A stretch of DNA of 64,000 nucleotides from Mesorhizobium sp. WSM4904 (GTDB lineage Bacteria > Pseudomonadota > Alphaproteobacteria > Rhizobiales > Rhizobiaceae), in contig NZ_CP121354.1 in the NCBI RefSeq assembly GCF_029674545.1, positions 3,605,001-3,669,000 on the forward strand. The letters are read 5' to 3'. Below the pieces are notes generated by a model that was given only the letters and a program-made list of their open reading frames with translations, did no database searches and was not told where the DNA came from. Each line of letters opens with the position of its first letter. The stretch's first letter is position 1. The position numbers were made by a program, and so were the translations under genes. This document shows, piece after piece, positions 44,800-54,118 of the stretch.

Positions 44800-44847
44800 T
44801 TTGCGCCAATTCCGGCGCAAAGCCCCTTGTGCGTACCGCCGGTACGC
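44800..44847. repeat. two hairpins between flavoenzyme copy 2 and the aminotransferase
   Basis: TTTGCGCC (44800-44807) pairs with GGCGCAAA (44814-44821), and GCGTACC (44831-44837) with GGTACGC (44841-44847). Both are perfect. On the minus strand they lie after flavoenzyme copy 2 and before the aminotransferase, so they could stabilise the upstream message or partly terminate it, splitting the operon. Confidence 0.6.
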
Positions 44848-44918
44848 CCTGCGGTTCTTCGCTTGATCTTGTCACAAAATTCCTCCGCCAGAATGGACCG
44901 CCACGGCCGGGAAAGGTC

Positions 44919-47372
44919 CTAAGCTCTCAACCTCTCATTCTTCGGATCCCAGAGCGGCTCGTCCTTCTGCACCACCGCCTTGAAGCGGTCGCCGAAGATC
45001 TCGACCTCGATCGCCGTGCCCGGCTCGGCAAGGTCGGCGCGGAGCATGCCGAGCGCGATGGATTTGTCGACACGGTGACCCCAGCCGCCCGAAGTCGTCT
45101 CGCCGACGATGCTGCCGCCATGCCAGAGCGTCGACATATAGGGCGCATCGCAATCGCCGGGGTTCTCGACGACAAGCGTGACGAAGCGCTTCTTCACGCC
45201 CTGCTGCTTTTCATTGAGCAGCGCCGCCTTGCCGCGGAAGTCGGGCTTGTCCCATTTGACGAAGCGCTCCAGCCCGCCCTGCAGGATCGAATAGTCGGTC
45301 GACAGATCGCCCTTCCAGGCGCGGTAGCCTTTTTCCAGCCGCAGCGAATCCAGCGCATACATGCCGAAGGGTTTTAACCCATGCTTCTGGCCGGCGGCCC
45401 AGACCGCGTCGAACACGGTGGCTGTGTCTGCCACCTTGGTGTGGATCTCCCAGCCGAGCTCGCCGGCGAAGGAGACGCGCACCAGCTTCGCCCAGCGCCC
45501 GGCGACGGTCGTTTCCTGATGGGTCAGCCAGGGCAGCGTCAGATCGGCGGCGCAAACCTCGGCAAGGATGGCGCGCGAGTTCGGGCCGGCGAGGATCTGT
45601 GTCGAGTATTCCTCTGTGCGATCGGTCAGCGTGAAGGCCGCATCGGCCGGCATGCGCGACTTCAGCCATTCGAAATCGTGCCACTGCGCCACCGCCGCGG
45701 TGATCAGCGTCATCTGGTCTTCACCATGGCGCACGACCGACATTTCGGTGACGATGCGGCCCTTGTCGTCGGCAAAATAGACGAGGCCGATACGGCCGGG
45801 TTTCGGCACGGGGCCGGTGACCTGCAGCGCCAGCCATTCGGCGGCGCCCGGACCTTCGAGGTTGAAGCGCGAGAAGCCGGGCAGGTCGAGGATGCCGGCG
45901 GCGTCGCGCACGGCCAGGCATTCCTCTCGCACACGCTGCTGCCATGGTCCGTCGCGGCGGAAGGTCAGCGTCGATTCCTCCGAAATGTCGTCGCCGGGCT
46001 TCGCATACCAGGTAGCGCGCTCCCAGCCGTTGTAGGCGTCGAACTGGCCGCCGAGCGCCTTGATACGATCATGCAGCGGTGAGTGTTTGCGGTCGCGCCC
46101 GGCCGGCCAGGCATGGCGCGGGAACTGGATGGCGTATTCATTGCCGTAGATCTCCAGGCCCTTGGCGACACAATAGTCAGGAGCGGACGCGAAGGCGGTG
46201 AAGCGGCGTGGGTCGCAGGACCACATGTCCCATTCCGTCTGACCCTCGGTCACCCATTCGGCCAGCACCTTGCCGGCGCCGCCGCCTTGCGCGATGCCGA
46301 AAGTGAAGACGCAGGCCTCGAAGGCATTCGGCACGCCGGGCATCGGTCCGATCAGCGGGTTGCCGTCGGGCGCGTAGGGGATCGGGCCGTTGATGACCTT
46401 GGAGAGGCCGGCGGTGCCAAGGATCGGCACGCGGGCGACGGCGTCGGCGAGATAATGCTCCAGCCGGTCGAGGTCGTCGGGGAAGAGCTGGAAGGAAAAA
46501 TCCTCCGGCATGGGATCGTTATGCGTCGCCCAGTGCGCGCGGCAATTGCGCTCATAGGGGCCGAGATTCATGCCGGTCTTTTCCTGGCGCAGATAATAGG
46601 ACGTGTCGACATCGCGCAGCAACGGCAGCTTATGCCCCTGTTCCTTCGTCCAGGCGGCCAGCTCAGGGATCTCCTCGAACAATATGTACTGATGGCTCAT
46701 CACCATCATCGGCACTTCGCGGCCGAACATTTTTCCAACTTCGGCGGCGCGGTAGCCGGCCGCGTTGATGACGATCTCGCAGCGGATTTCGCCCTGCGGC
46801 GTCGCGACCACCCATTCGCTGTTCTCGCGGCGAACGCCGGTGACCGGGCAGAAGCGGATAATTTTGGCGCCCATGTCGCGCGCGCCCTTGGCAAGCGCCT
46901 GCGTCAGCTGCGCCGGGTCGATATCGCCGTCGCTCGGATCGTAGAGCGCGCCCTCCAGCTCGTGCGTCTCAATGAAGGGATAGCGCCGCTTGATCTCGTC
47001 GAGGCCGACGACATCGATGTCCATGCCCTGGTAGCGGCCCATGCCCTTGGCGCGCTGGAACTCCTGCATGCGCTCCTTGGTGTGGGCGAGTCTGAGCGAG
47101 CCGGTGACATGGTAGTTCATCGGATAGTCGACCGCTTCGGCCAAACCCCGGTAGAGCTCTGTCGAGTAGCGCTGCATGTTCATCAGCGACCATGACGAGG
47201 AAAAGGTCGGCACATTGCCGGCGGCGTGCCAGGTCGAGCCGGAGGTCAGCTCGTTCTTCTCCAACAGCACGCAGTCGGTCCAGCCGGCCTTGCAGAGATG
47301 GTAGAGCGAGGAGGCGCCGACGACACCGCCCCCGATGATCACCACGCGCGCCGTGGTCGGCAAACCGGCCAT
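44919..47372 (-). CDS. dimethylglycine/sarcosine dehydrogenase-like FAD oxidoreductase with GcvT domain (copy 2)
   Basis: An 817-residue paralogue of the copy at 41129-43576 with the same order of parts: VVIIGGGVVGASSLYHLCKAG, SGSTWHAAGN with the covalent-FAD histidine, the middle domain, and the folate-binding GcvT-like half with SFAGELGWEIHTK. The two copies differ along most of their length, so they probably act on different N-methyl substrates. Start ATG 47372 follows GGGAGGA, 23 bases after the XRE-cupin regulator gene in the same direction. Confidence 0.88.
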   Translation of the reverse strand: MAGLPTTARVVIIGGGVVGASSLYHLCKAGWTDCVLLEKNELTSGSTWHAAGNVPTFSSSWSLMNMQRYSTELYRGLAEAVDYPMNYHVTGSLRLAHTKERMQEFQRAKGMGRYQGMDIDVVGLDEIKRRYPFIETHELEGALYDPSDGDIDPAQLTQALAKGARDMGAKIIRFCPVTGVRRENSEWVVATPQGEIRCEIVINAAGYRAAEVGKMFGREVPMMVMSHQYILFEEIPELAAWTKEQGHKLPLLRDVDTSYYLRQEKTGMNLGPYERNCRAHWATHNDPMPEDFSFQLFPDDLDRLEHYLADAVARVPILGTAGLSKVINGPIPYAPDGNPLIGPMPGVPNAFEACVFTFGIAQGGGAGKVLAEWVTEGQTEWDMWSCDPRRFTAFASAPDYCVAKGLEIYGNEYAIQFPRHAWPAGRDRKHSPLHDRIKALGGQFDAYNGWERATWYAKPGDDISEESTLTFRRDGPWQQRVREECLAVRDAAGILDLPGFSRFNLEGPGAAEWLALQVTGPVPKPGRIGLVYFADDKGRIVTEMSVVRHGEDQMTLITAAVAQWHDFEWLKSRMPADAAFTLTDRTEEYSTQILAGPNSRAILAEVCAADLTLPWLTHQETTVAGRWAKLVRVSFAGELGWEIHTKVADTATVFDAVWAAGQKHGLKPFGMYALDSLRLEKGYRAWKGDLSTDYSILQGGLERFVKWDKPDFRGKAALLNEKQQGVKKRFVTLVVENPGDCDAPYMSTLWHGGSIVGETTSGGWGHRVDKSIALGMLRADLAEPGTAIEVEIFGDRFKAVVQKDEPLWDPKNERLRA

Positions 47373-47395
47373 GTTTCTTCCTCCCAAGCTCCAAC

Positions 47396-47983
47396 TCAAT
47401 ATACCGGCGGCGAAACCACCCAGATGACTACTGCCGGCTCGGCGCCCGGATTGCGCCAGCGAAACGGCTTGCCTTCGAAGCGGAACGAGTCGCCTTCGCC
47501 GAGCTGATGCCAAATGCCGCCGATCTCGATCTCGAAGGTGCCCGACACGACATAGCCCGCTTCCTCGGTCGGACGGCGCGCTTCGGTCTTCAGTTCGGCG
47601 CCCGGCGCGAAGACCGAGCGCAGCATCTCGAAGCTACCGCCGAGGTCGGGCGACAGAAGCTCCTCCACGAGGCCTGATTCGCTTGTGCCAAGCGAGCGGC
47701 GGCTGCCCGCGCGCACAACCACGCCGCGTTCCTTCTCGACAGGCACGTCATGGCTGAAGAACAGGCTGAGCGGCACGCCGAAGAGCTCGGCGAAGGCTCT
47801 GAGATCGCCGAGCGAAGGAACCGAAAGTCCGCGCTCGACCTGGCTGACCCAGCCGACGGAGCGGCCGAGCTTGAACGCGATCTCGCTGAGCGTCAGCCCG
47901 CGCGCCTTGCGCAGCGCACGGATATCGCCGGCAAGCAGCCGCTCGCCATTGTCCTGCTCCGGTCTGACGGCGGTCGAGGCCAA
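47396..47983 (-). CDS. XRE-family regulator with C-terminal cupin domain
   Basis: About 195 residues: a helix-turn-helix (about 18-75; RALRKARGLTLSEIAFKLGR then GWVSQVERGLSVPSL) and a cupin sensor domain (about 115-190; EEAGYVVSGTFEIEIGG). This fold combination is common in regulators of amine and amino-acid catabolism. The start is set by position: TTG 47983 is the only usable codon between the helix-turn-helix and the palindromic operator; longer frames to 48373 would translate the operator. First gene of the run that includes both flavoenzymes. Confidence 0.82.
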   Translation of the reverse strand: MASTAVRPEQDNGERLLAGDIRALRKARGLTLSEIAFKLGRSVGWVSQVERGLSVPSLGDLRAFAELFGVPLSLFFSHDVPVEKERGVVVRAGSRRSLGTSESGLVEELLSPDLGGSFEMLRSVFAPGAELKTEARRPTEEAGYVVSGTFEIEIGGIWHQLGEGDSFRFEGKPFRWRNPGAEPAVVIWVVSPPVY

Positions 47984-47993
47984 TCGTGAACTC

Positions 47994-48018
47994 GTGAAAA
48001 AATATGAACAATTTTCAT
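47994..48018. promoter_or_regulatory. operator site 1 (GTGAAAAAAT-N7-ATTTTCAT)
   Basis: Left arm GTGAAAAAAT at 47994-48003 and right arm ATTTTCAT at 48011-48018 with seven bases between. It overlaps the -10 region and spacer of the predicted promoter for the XRE-cupin gene. The identical arms and spacer length recur 39 bases away. Confidence 0.7.
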
Positions 48019-48028
48019 GTGAGGACAA
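48000..48028 (-). promoter_or_regulatory. predicted sigma-70 promoter of the XRE-cupin operon
   Basis: On the minus strand TTGTCC (48023-48028) and ATATTT (48000-48005) are 17 bases apart. The start would fall near 47993, about ten bases before the TTG start codon, giving an almost leaderless message. Operator site 1 covers the -10 and much of the spacer; site 2 lies just upstream of the -35. Confidence 0.45.
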
Positions 48029-48032
48029 ACCA

Positions 48033-48057
48033 GTGAAAAAATCAAGCGGATTTTCAT
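48033..48057. promoter_or_regulatory. operator site 2 (GTGAAAAAAT-N7-ATTTTCAT)
   Basis: Left arm 48033-48042 and right arm 48050-48057 match site 1 base for base in both arms, with a different seven-base centre. It lies between the XRE-cupin promoter and the divergent nitroreductase gene, so it could control both directions. Confidence 0.7.
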
Positions 48058-48212
48058 ACGCTGCAAGATTTGCTTGCGCGATTTTGGCGCTTGATGCAAA
48101 GGCTGCCCTACGAACGGAGGGTGGGGCGTCCGATCGGGACCAATCTAGTTCTTGTGTCTGCGGATGGTCGTTTGCGGAAACCGGGTTCCGGCCATGCCTG
48201 AAGGGACGGCCC

Positions 48213-48917
48213 ATGCTGGATAAGAATAGCCGGATCGCGCTCGATGCGGCGATCGTCGACGAGGCGATCATTTCGCGCCGATCCGTGCGCGCGTTTTTGC
48301 CCGACATGGTCGACGACGAGACGATCCGCGCCATCCTGACGGTGGCGGCGCGGGCGCCGTCAGGCACCAACATGCAGCCTTGGCGGGTCTATGTGACCAA
48401 GGGCGAGGTGAAGCAGCGCATCAGCGACGCCATCCTCAATTCCGGCATTCGTGCCGAGAAGGCGGAGTGGGACGAGTACCGCTACTATCCCGACCAGTTC
48501 TTCGAGCCTTATCTCAGCCGGCGCCGGGCCAACGGCTTCGGTCTCTACGGCGCGATCGGCATCGGCCGGCGCGAGGTCGACAAGATGCGCGCGCAGCACG
48601 ATCGCAACTTCATCTTCTTCGACGCGCCGGTCGGCATGATCTTCACGGTCGACCGGCGGCTGAACAAGGGGTCGTGGATCGACTACGGCATGTTCCTGCA
48701 GAACATCATGGTCGCGGCGCGGGGCAGGGGGCTGCATACCTGTCCGCAAGCCGCCTTCGCACCCTACCACCGGCAGATCCGCCCGGTGCTCAACATTCCC
48801 GACGAGGAAGTCGTCGTCTGCGGCATGGCGCTGGGCTATGAGGACAACTCCAAGCCCGAGAATGAATTCCGCACCGACCGCGCGCCGCTCGAAGAATGGG
48901 TGACGTTCGCTGAGTAG
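48213..48917 (+). CDS. nitroreductase-family protein
   Basis: A 234-residue FMN-dependent nitroreductase: SRRSVRAFLPDMVDDETIRA and ARAPSGTNMQPWRVYVTKG in the N-terminal FMN-binding part, WIDYGMFLQNIMVAARGRGL in the dimer core, and ALGYEDNSKPENEFRTDRAPL at the end. Members reduce nitro groups, quinones or flavins with NAD(P)H. ATG 48213 follows GAAGGGA. It diverges from the XRE-cupin operon across the two palindromes and may be co-regulated. Confidence 0.88.
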   Translation: MLDKNSRIALDAAIVDEAIISRRSVRAFLPDMVDDETIRAILTVAARAPSGTNMQPWRVYVTKGEVKQRISDAILNSGIRAEKAEWDEYRYYPDQFFEPYLSRRRANGFGLYGAIGIGRREVDKMRAQHDRNFIFFDAPVGMIFTVDRRLNKGSWIDYGMFLQNIMVAARGRGLHTCPQAAFAPYHRQIRPVLNIPDEEVVVCGMALGYEDNSKPENEFRTDRAPLEEWVTFAE

Positions 48918-48952
48918 CGCGGACAGGGACTGGTCGCCCTGACTGCTAGACT

Positions 48953-50452
48953 CTAGTCCGTGCTCATATGGGCACCGTGGCCGCTGACATGGGCGCCGTC
49001 CTGCGGTGTCAGCCTGAGATAAGCGAGCAGCGCGCAAAGCGTGATCAGGGCCTCGACGATGAACAGGATGCGGTAGTCGTTGACGCTGGCCTGGCCGCCT
49101 CCGGCAAGCAGCGACAGCAGCGCCGCCGCCAGGCCGACGCTGATCGCGACCGCCAGCTGCCAGAGGATGTAATAGAGCGCGCTGAAGCGCGAGAGCTGCT
49201 CCGGCGCGATGTCCGAGTAGGCGAGATTGCCGGTCGAGGCCCACTGCACGGAGCGGAAGAGGCCGAAGACGAAGATGTAGGTAAGCACGATCCAGGCGGG
49301 CGTGCTTTCCTGCATCAAGGCAAACCCCGCGACCAGCAGGGCGACGATCGGCGTGTTGGTGACCAGCACGCGCCTGAAGCCGAAGCGGTTGAGGATGCGC
49401 GGCATGAAGAAGCGCATCAGCACCGACCCGATCGCCGCCACGAAGGTCAGCGATCCGGCCTGGACGGCGCTCATGCCGAAGCCGAGCTGGAACATCAGCG
49501 GCAAGAGGAAAACCACCGAACTCAGCCCGATCGTGTCGAGACCGCCGCCGGTCAGGAAGCTGACGCGAAAGGTGCGGATGCGCAGCAGGTTGAGGTCGAG
49601 CAGCGGGTTACGGGTGCGCAGGCAGTAAAGCGCGGCGACGGTCAGGATGGCGATCGCCAGCCCGAGCTCCATGGCGATGCTGGCGCTCGCCGCATCCTTC
49701 GCGGCAAGCGAATCCATGCCGAAGACGAGCAGCGCCATGCCGCTGCCGACGAGCAGGAAGCCCGGAAAATCGAAAGGCGTGCGGACCGGCTTGGTGGTCG
49801 TGGGGAACAGCGAGGCGGCGAGCAGCGCGGCCGTCAGCGCGATCGGTATGTTGATGTAGAAGATCCAGCGCCACGACACGTAGGTGGTTAGCGCGCCGCC
49901 GACGAGCGGCCCGACCAGCGGGCCCGACTGGCCGGCGAGCGAGATATACATGTTGATCTTGAGCGTGCGGTCGCGCGGGAAGCTCGACAGGATTACGACC
50001 TGGCCGAGCGTGCCCATCAGTGCGCCGCCGAAACCCTGCAGCGCGCGCGAGCCGACCAGCATCCAGATGTTTTCCGACAGGCCGCAGAGCGCCGAGGCAC
50101 TGGCGAAGACGAGCAGCGCAAAGCAGTAGACGTTGCGCAGCCCGAAGCGATCGGCCAGCCAGCCGCCGAGAGGCATCGTGATGATCAGGCTCGCGACATA
50201 GACGGTGATCAAAAGACCGAGCTGGCTCGGCGGGCGGTCCAGGCTTTGGCCTATGCCCGGCAGCGCGGTCACAATGACGTTCTGGTCGAGACTGGTCATG
50301 AACACGCCGCAGGCGACGGTTGCCGGCAACAGCAGCGACGGGTCGCCCGTCGGAGCAAAGCGGGTCGTGGCTGTCGCCGTAGTCTCTGCGGTCATGGAAG
50401 GAATTGTCGAAGTGGTTGCCTGAGCGGACTCCGACCAGAGCCCGTTCCTCAT
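48953..50452 (-). CDS. MFS transporter, DHA2 (EmrB/QacA) type
   Basis: A 499-residue, roughly 14-helix drug:H+ antiporter-like carrier. Visible: GVFMTSLDQNVIVTALPGIG in helix 1, LADRFGLRNVYCFAL in the loop A motif, RALQGFGGALMG, and GPLVGGALTTYVSWRWIFYINIP in motif C and after. ATG 50452 is the first start; an in-frame ATG at 50395 would remove 19 residues and neither has a strong ribosome site. It lies 92 bases downstream of soxG in the same direction and may export a toxic product such as formaldehyde adducts, which is only a guess. Confidence 0.87.
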   Translation of the reverse strand: MRNGLWSESAQATTSTIPSMTAETTATATTRFAPTGDPSLLLPATVACGVFMTSLDQNVIVTALPGIGQSLDRPPSQLGLLITVYVASLIITMPLGGWLADRFGLRNVYCFALLVFASASALCGLSENIWMLVGSRALQGFGGALMGTLGQVVILSSFPRDRTLKINMYISLAGQSGPLVGPLVGGALTTYVSWRWIFYINIPIALTAALLAASLFPTTTKPVRTPFDFPGFLLVGSGMALLVFGMDSLAAKDAASASIAMELGLAIAILTVAALYCLRTRNPLLDLNLLRIRTFRVSFLTGGGLDTIGLSSVVFLLPLMFQLGFGMSAVQAGSLTFVAAIGSVLMRFFMPRILNRFGFRRVLVTNTPIVALLVAGFALMQESTPAWIVLTYIFVFGLFRSVQWASTGNLAYSDIAPEQLSRFSALYYILWQLAVAISVGLAAALLSLLAGGGQASVNDYRILFIVEALITLCALLAYLRLTPQDGAHVSGHGAHMSTD

Positions 50453-50544
50453 CTATCGTCTTCGCTGGTCCAAGGCTCAAGCAGCAGTTGTAGCCGTCGA
50501 TAGTGCCAGGCACCTGCTGGACCAGTCGACTGGTCCTATTTGCT

Positions 50545-51132
50545 CTACTGAACCTCGTAGCCGACTTCCTCGCCGGCGTGGCACAAGGCTTTCCAGAACG
50601 ACCGAGCAAACGATCGGAAGACGTAGATGTCGAACTGATCCGCGCCGGTGCGCTGGATCTGGGCGAAAACATCGTGATGGTTGGTCGAGCGGCCTGCGCC
50701 CAACGGGAAGGCCGGCAAGGCAAAATCGATGGCGAAGAATTTCGCCAGCACCCATTCCGCTTTCGGTCCGGCGACGCGGATCGCCGTGCGGCCGTGCGAC
50801 AGGTCGGTGAGCGTGCCGACCGAAGGCGTGATCACTCCCGTAAACGCGGCGGCCAAGCCCTCCGCCTCGTCGACCACGGTGAACTTGCCCGGCGCGAAGC
50901 CGAACGCCGACTTCGCGCCATTGCTGACGCCGCCGCCGGCGCCGTCCGGAAGGGCAAGGCCCGTCACCTTGTATATGCCCGACATCAGGCGCTTCTCCTC
51001 GCCTGGCCACGCGGCAAGCTGCAGGATCGAGCCTGGCCGCGTTTCGGACAGGATGACATCGACGCCATGTTCGAAATTGCCATGCGAGCCTGGATGGTAG
51101 ACGGGCTCCAGCGGCGATTGACGTTCAACCAT
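50545..51132 (-). CDS. soxG: sarcosine oxidase subunit gamma
   Basis: A 195-residue SoxG-like subunit of heterotetrameric sarcosine oxidase, related in fold to GcvT pieces and carrying no cofactor of its own. Visible: the N-terminal MVERQSPLEPVYHPGSHGN, VDVILSETRPGSILQLAAWPG and the late FDIYVFRSFARSFWKAL. It overlaps soxA by eight bases. The frame opens upstream to 51366 inside soxA, but ATG 51132 is the family start. Confidence 0.9.
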   Translation of the reverse strand: MVERQSPLEPVYHPGSHGNFEHGVDVILSETRPGSILQLAAWPGEEKRLMSGIYKVTGLALPDGAGGGVSNGAKSAFGFAPGKFTVVDEAEGLAAAFTGVITPSVGTLTDLSHGRTAIRVAGPKAEWVLAKFFAIDFALPAFPLGAGRSTNHHDVFAQIQRTGADQFDIYVFRSFARSFWKALCHAGEEVGYEVQ

Positions 51133-54118
51133 GCATGCGGCTCCCGTCCGGATCGTAGAAATGGTTGGAGACGATCTCGACCGGCCCGAACCGGTTGCGC
51201 AGCGGGTCGGAAACGAAGGCGCGCGTGCCGTGGCGCGCCTTGCCGCCCCTGACCAGCGCCAGAGCGATGTATTTGCCGAGCGCCGGCGAATAGCAGCAGG
51301 CGGTGATGTGGCCGATCGAATCGTGCGGGTTCTCTTGGTCCAGTTCATCGACGATATGTCCGCCACCGTTGAGCGCGCGGTTGTCGAGAGCGATCACGCC
51401 GACCAGTTCCAGCCGGTCCGGAGCGATCAGCCCCTCGCGGTCCATCATGGCGGAACCGATGAAGGGTTTCTTCTTCGACAGCATCCAGTCGAGATGGAGG
51501 TCGCGCGCGGTGGTGCGGCCGTCGATCTCGGCGCCGGTGACGTGACCCTTCTCGATGCGCATGGTGCCCAGCGCCTCGAGCCCGTAGGTGACAAGGCCGA
51601 ACGGCTTGCCGGCCTCGATGAGCGCTTCCCACACCCGTGTGCCGTAACCGGCGCCGGAATAGACCTCGAAGGCCATTTCGCCGGAGAAAGAGAGGCGGCA
51701 GATCATCACCGGCACGCCGGCGATCTGGCCATGGACGATGCCCATGAAGGGAAGCGTGGCGTTGTCGACGGCTGTGCCTTTGACACAAGAGGCAAGGATG
51801 GCGCGGGCCTTCGGGCCGCCGATCGCGGCACCAGCCCATTCGTCGGTGACCGAGGTGACGGTGACCTTCAGTTCCGGCCAGATGACGTCGAGGAAATATT
51901 CCAGATGCTGCATCACCTTGCCGGCATTGGCGGTGGTGGTGGTCATCAGGAATTCCTGCTCCCCGAGCCGCCAGGTGGTGCCGTCGTCGAAGGCAAGACC
52001 GTCCTCGCGCAGCATCAGGCCGTAGCGGGCCTTGCCGACGGCGAGGGTGGAAAACATATTGGTGTAGACGCGGTCGAGGAATTCGGCCGCGTCCGGTCCT
52101 TGCACGGCGATCTTGCCGAGTGTCGAGACATCGACGATGCCGGCGCTCTCGCGTGTCGCCTGGGCTTCGCGTACGTAGGCCTGCTCTACGGTCTCGCCGG
52201 CGAGGCCGTAGATCATCGGGCGATACCAGAGTCCGGCCGCATACATGGTCGCGCCGTTGGCGATGTGCCAGTCATGCATCGGCGTCAGCCGCTCCGGCTT
52301 CAAATCGCCGAAGCGCTCGGCCGCCAGCGAGCCGATCGAGACCGCCGTGTAGGGCGGGCGGAAGCGTGTCGTGCCGACTTCCGGTATCGGTTTGCCGAGC
52401 GCCTCGGCCATGATGGCTAAGCCCGGCACGTTGGAGTTCTTGCCCTGGTCGGTCGCCATGCCGAGCGTGGTGTAGCGTTTCAGATGCTCGACCGAAACGA
52501 AGCCCTCGCGATGCGCGAGCCGAACGTCCTCGGCGGTCACGTCGTGCTGGAAGTCGACGAAACTCTTGCCCTTGGCCTTGATCTCGAAGACCGGCGCCGG
52601 GTCGGGATCGCCAGGAACAGCCTCGACAACGGGCAGGGGCGCCGAGGACGGCGTTCCGCCGGCGGCCTGGAGGCCGGCCGCGCGGCCCTCGGCGATGGCT
52701 TCGGCAGTGGAAAAACTGCCGGTGAAGGCGCCGGCGCCGATCCAGCGCTGCGTCGGCTGCGGCGGCAGGAAGGCCTGCCTGGCAGTGTCCCATATGGCCT
52801 TTGCACCGGCCTGGCTGGCGAGATGGATTGTCGGCGACCAGCCGCCCGACATAGCCAGGCAGTCGGCATGGATGCTGCGTTCTTCGCCGCTGAGCGCACC
52901 GCTCATCATGTCGAAGCGTTGCACCTTGAGGCCGGTGAGCGCCTTGCCGCCTTCGGTCGCGATTACGGCATGGCCCGCAAACAATTCGGCCTCGGCTTCG
53001 CTCGCCAGCCTGCGCATCTCGTTCGAGACGTCGCCGCGGACATCGATGACGGCGACGACGGCAGCGCCTGCCTTCTTCAGGGCGACCGCCGAGCGATAGG
53101 CGCTGTCGTTGTTGGTGAACATTGCGATCCGTTCGCCAGGCAGCACGCCATATTCGTTGGCGTAGCGTTCGGCCGCATGTGCCAGCATGACACCCGGACG
53201 ATCGTTGCCCGGAAACACCAGCGGCCGCTCGAAGGAGCCGGTGGCGAGAACCGCTGTCTTGGCGCGGATCGCCCAGTAGCGCTGGCGCGGCTCGCCTTTG
53301 GCCGGCACTTCCTTATGGTCGGTCACCCGTTCGAGGGCGGCCAAAGTGTTGCCGTCGTAGTAGCCCCAGACGGTCGTGCGCGGCAGCAGGCGGACATTGT
53401 CGTTGCCTTCGAGCTGGCCGACGACGCGCGCCGCCCAGTCGGCGGCCGGCGCGCCGTCGATGGTTTCGCCAGACCAGTTGGCCGAGCCGCCGAACTTTGC
53501 CTCGAGATCGGCCAGGATCACGCGCGCACCCTGGTCGGCGGCGGCCTTCGCTGCCATCAGGCCGGCCGGGCCGGAGCCGACGACCAGCACGTCGCAAAAG
53601 GCGTTCATGCGCTCGTAGCGCGCAGTGTCGGGCGCAACACCCGCCTTGCCGAGGCCGGCGGCGCGACGGATGAAATGCTCGCAGAACATCCAGAACCGCG
53701 TGCCCTTCAGCGGGCCGAATACCGGTCCCATGAAGGTCTTGTAGTAAAAACCGGCCGACAGGATCTTGCCGCCGAGCTGGTTGAGCGCGCCGATATCCAA
53801 AGCGAGCGAGGGGGAGCGGTTCTGGCTGACAGCGACCAGCCCGTCATAGATCTCGACCATGGTGGCGGGGATGTTGGGCTCGCGCACTTCACCGCGCAGC
53901 ACCGTCAACAGGGCATTCGGCTCCTCGACGCCGGCGGCGAGCAGGCCGCGCGGGCGGTGGTACTTGAACGAACGACCGAACAGCGTCACGCCATTGGCGA
54001 GCAGCGCCGAAGCCAGCGTGTCGCCGGCATGGCCGGTATAGGGCGCGCCGTCGAAGGTGAAGCGGATGGTGCGCAGCCGGTCGATGCGGCCGCCGGTTTC
54101 CGTGCGGCGAGGGCTCAC
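51125..54118 (-). CDS. soxA: sarcosine oxidase subunit alpha
   Basis: The 997-residue large subunit. N-terminal 2Fe-2S-less ferredoxin-like part (FTFDGAPYTGHAGDTLASAL), an NAD-binding core (VVGSGPAGLMAAKAAADQG, then a second dinucleotide region near PGERIAMFTNN), and a C-terminal folate-binding GcvT-like domain (about 600-997, SFSGEMAFEVYSGAGYG). The enzyme oxidises sarcosine to glycine and passes the methyl group to THF as 5,10-methylene-THF. GTG start overlapping the soxD stop (GTGA). Confidence 0.95.
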   Translation of the reverse strand: MSPRRTETGGRIDRLRTIRFTFDGAPYTGHAGDTLASALLANGVTLFGRSFKYHRPRGLLAAGVEEPNALLTVLRGEVREPNIPATMVEIYDGLVAVSQNRSPSLALDIGALNQLGGKILSAGFYYKTFMGPVFGPLKGTRFWMFCEHFIRRAAGLGKAGVAPDTARYERMNAFCDVLVVGSGPAGLMAAKAAADQGARVILADLEAKFGGSANWSGETIDGAPAADWAARVVGQLEGNDNVRLLPRTTVWGYYDGNTLAALERVTDHKEVPAKGEPRQRYWAIRAKTAVLATGSFERPLVFPGNDRPGVMLAHAAERYANEYGVLPGERIAMFTNNDSAYRSAVALKKAGAAVVAVIDVRGDVSNEMRRLASEAEAELFAGHAVIATEGGKALTGLKVQRFDMMSGALSGEERSIHADCLAMSGGWSPTIHLASQAGAKAIWDTARQAFLPPQPTQRWIGAGAFTGSFSTAEAIAEGRAAGLQAAGGTPSSAPLPVVEAVPGDPDPAPVFEIKAKGKSFVDFQHDVTAEDVRLAHREGFVSVEHLKRYTTLGMATDQGKNSNVPGLAIMAEALGKPIPEVGTTRFRPPYTAVSIGSLAAERFGDLKPERLTPMHDWHIANGATMYAAGLWYRPMIYGLAGETVEQAYVREAQATRESAGIVDVSTLGKIAVQGPDAAEFLDRVYTNMFSTLAVGKARYGLMLREDGLAFDDGTTWRLGEQEFLMTTTTANAGKVMQHLEYFLDVIWPELKVTVTSVTDEWAGAAIGGPKARAILASCVKGTAVDNATLPFMGIVHGQIAGVPVMICRLSFSGEMAFEVYSGAGYGTRVWEALIEAGKPFGLVTYGLEALGTMRIEKGHVTGAEIDGRTTARDLHLDWMLSKKKPFIGSAMMDREGLIAPDRLELVGVIALDNRALNGGGHIVDELDQENPHDSIGHITACCYSPALGKYIALALVRGGKARHGTRAFVSDPLRNRFGPVEIVSNHFYDPDGSRMHG

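Noticed and set aside
47984..48373. N-terminal extension of the XRE-cupin regulator
   Set aside because: It would translate the palindromic operator pair and overlap the start of the divergent nitroreductase.
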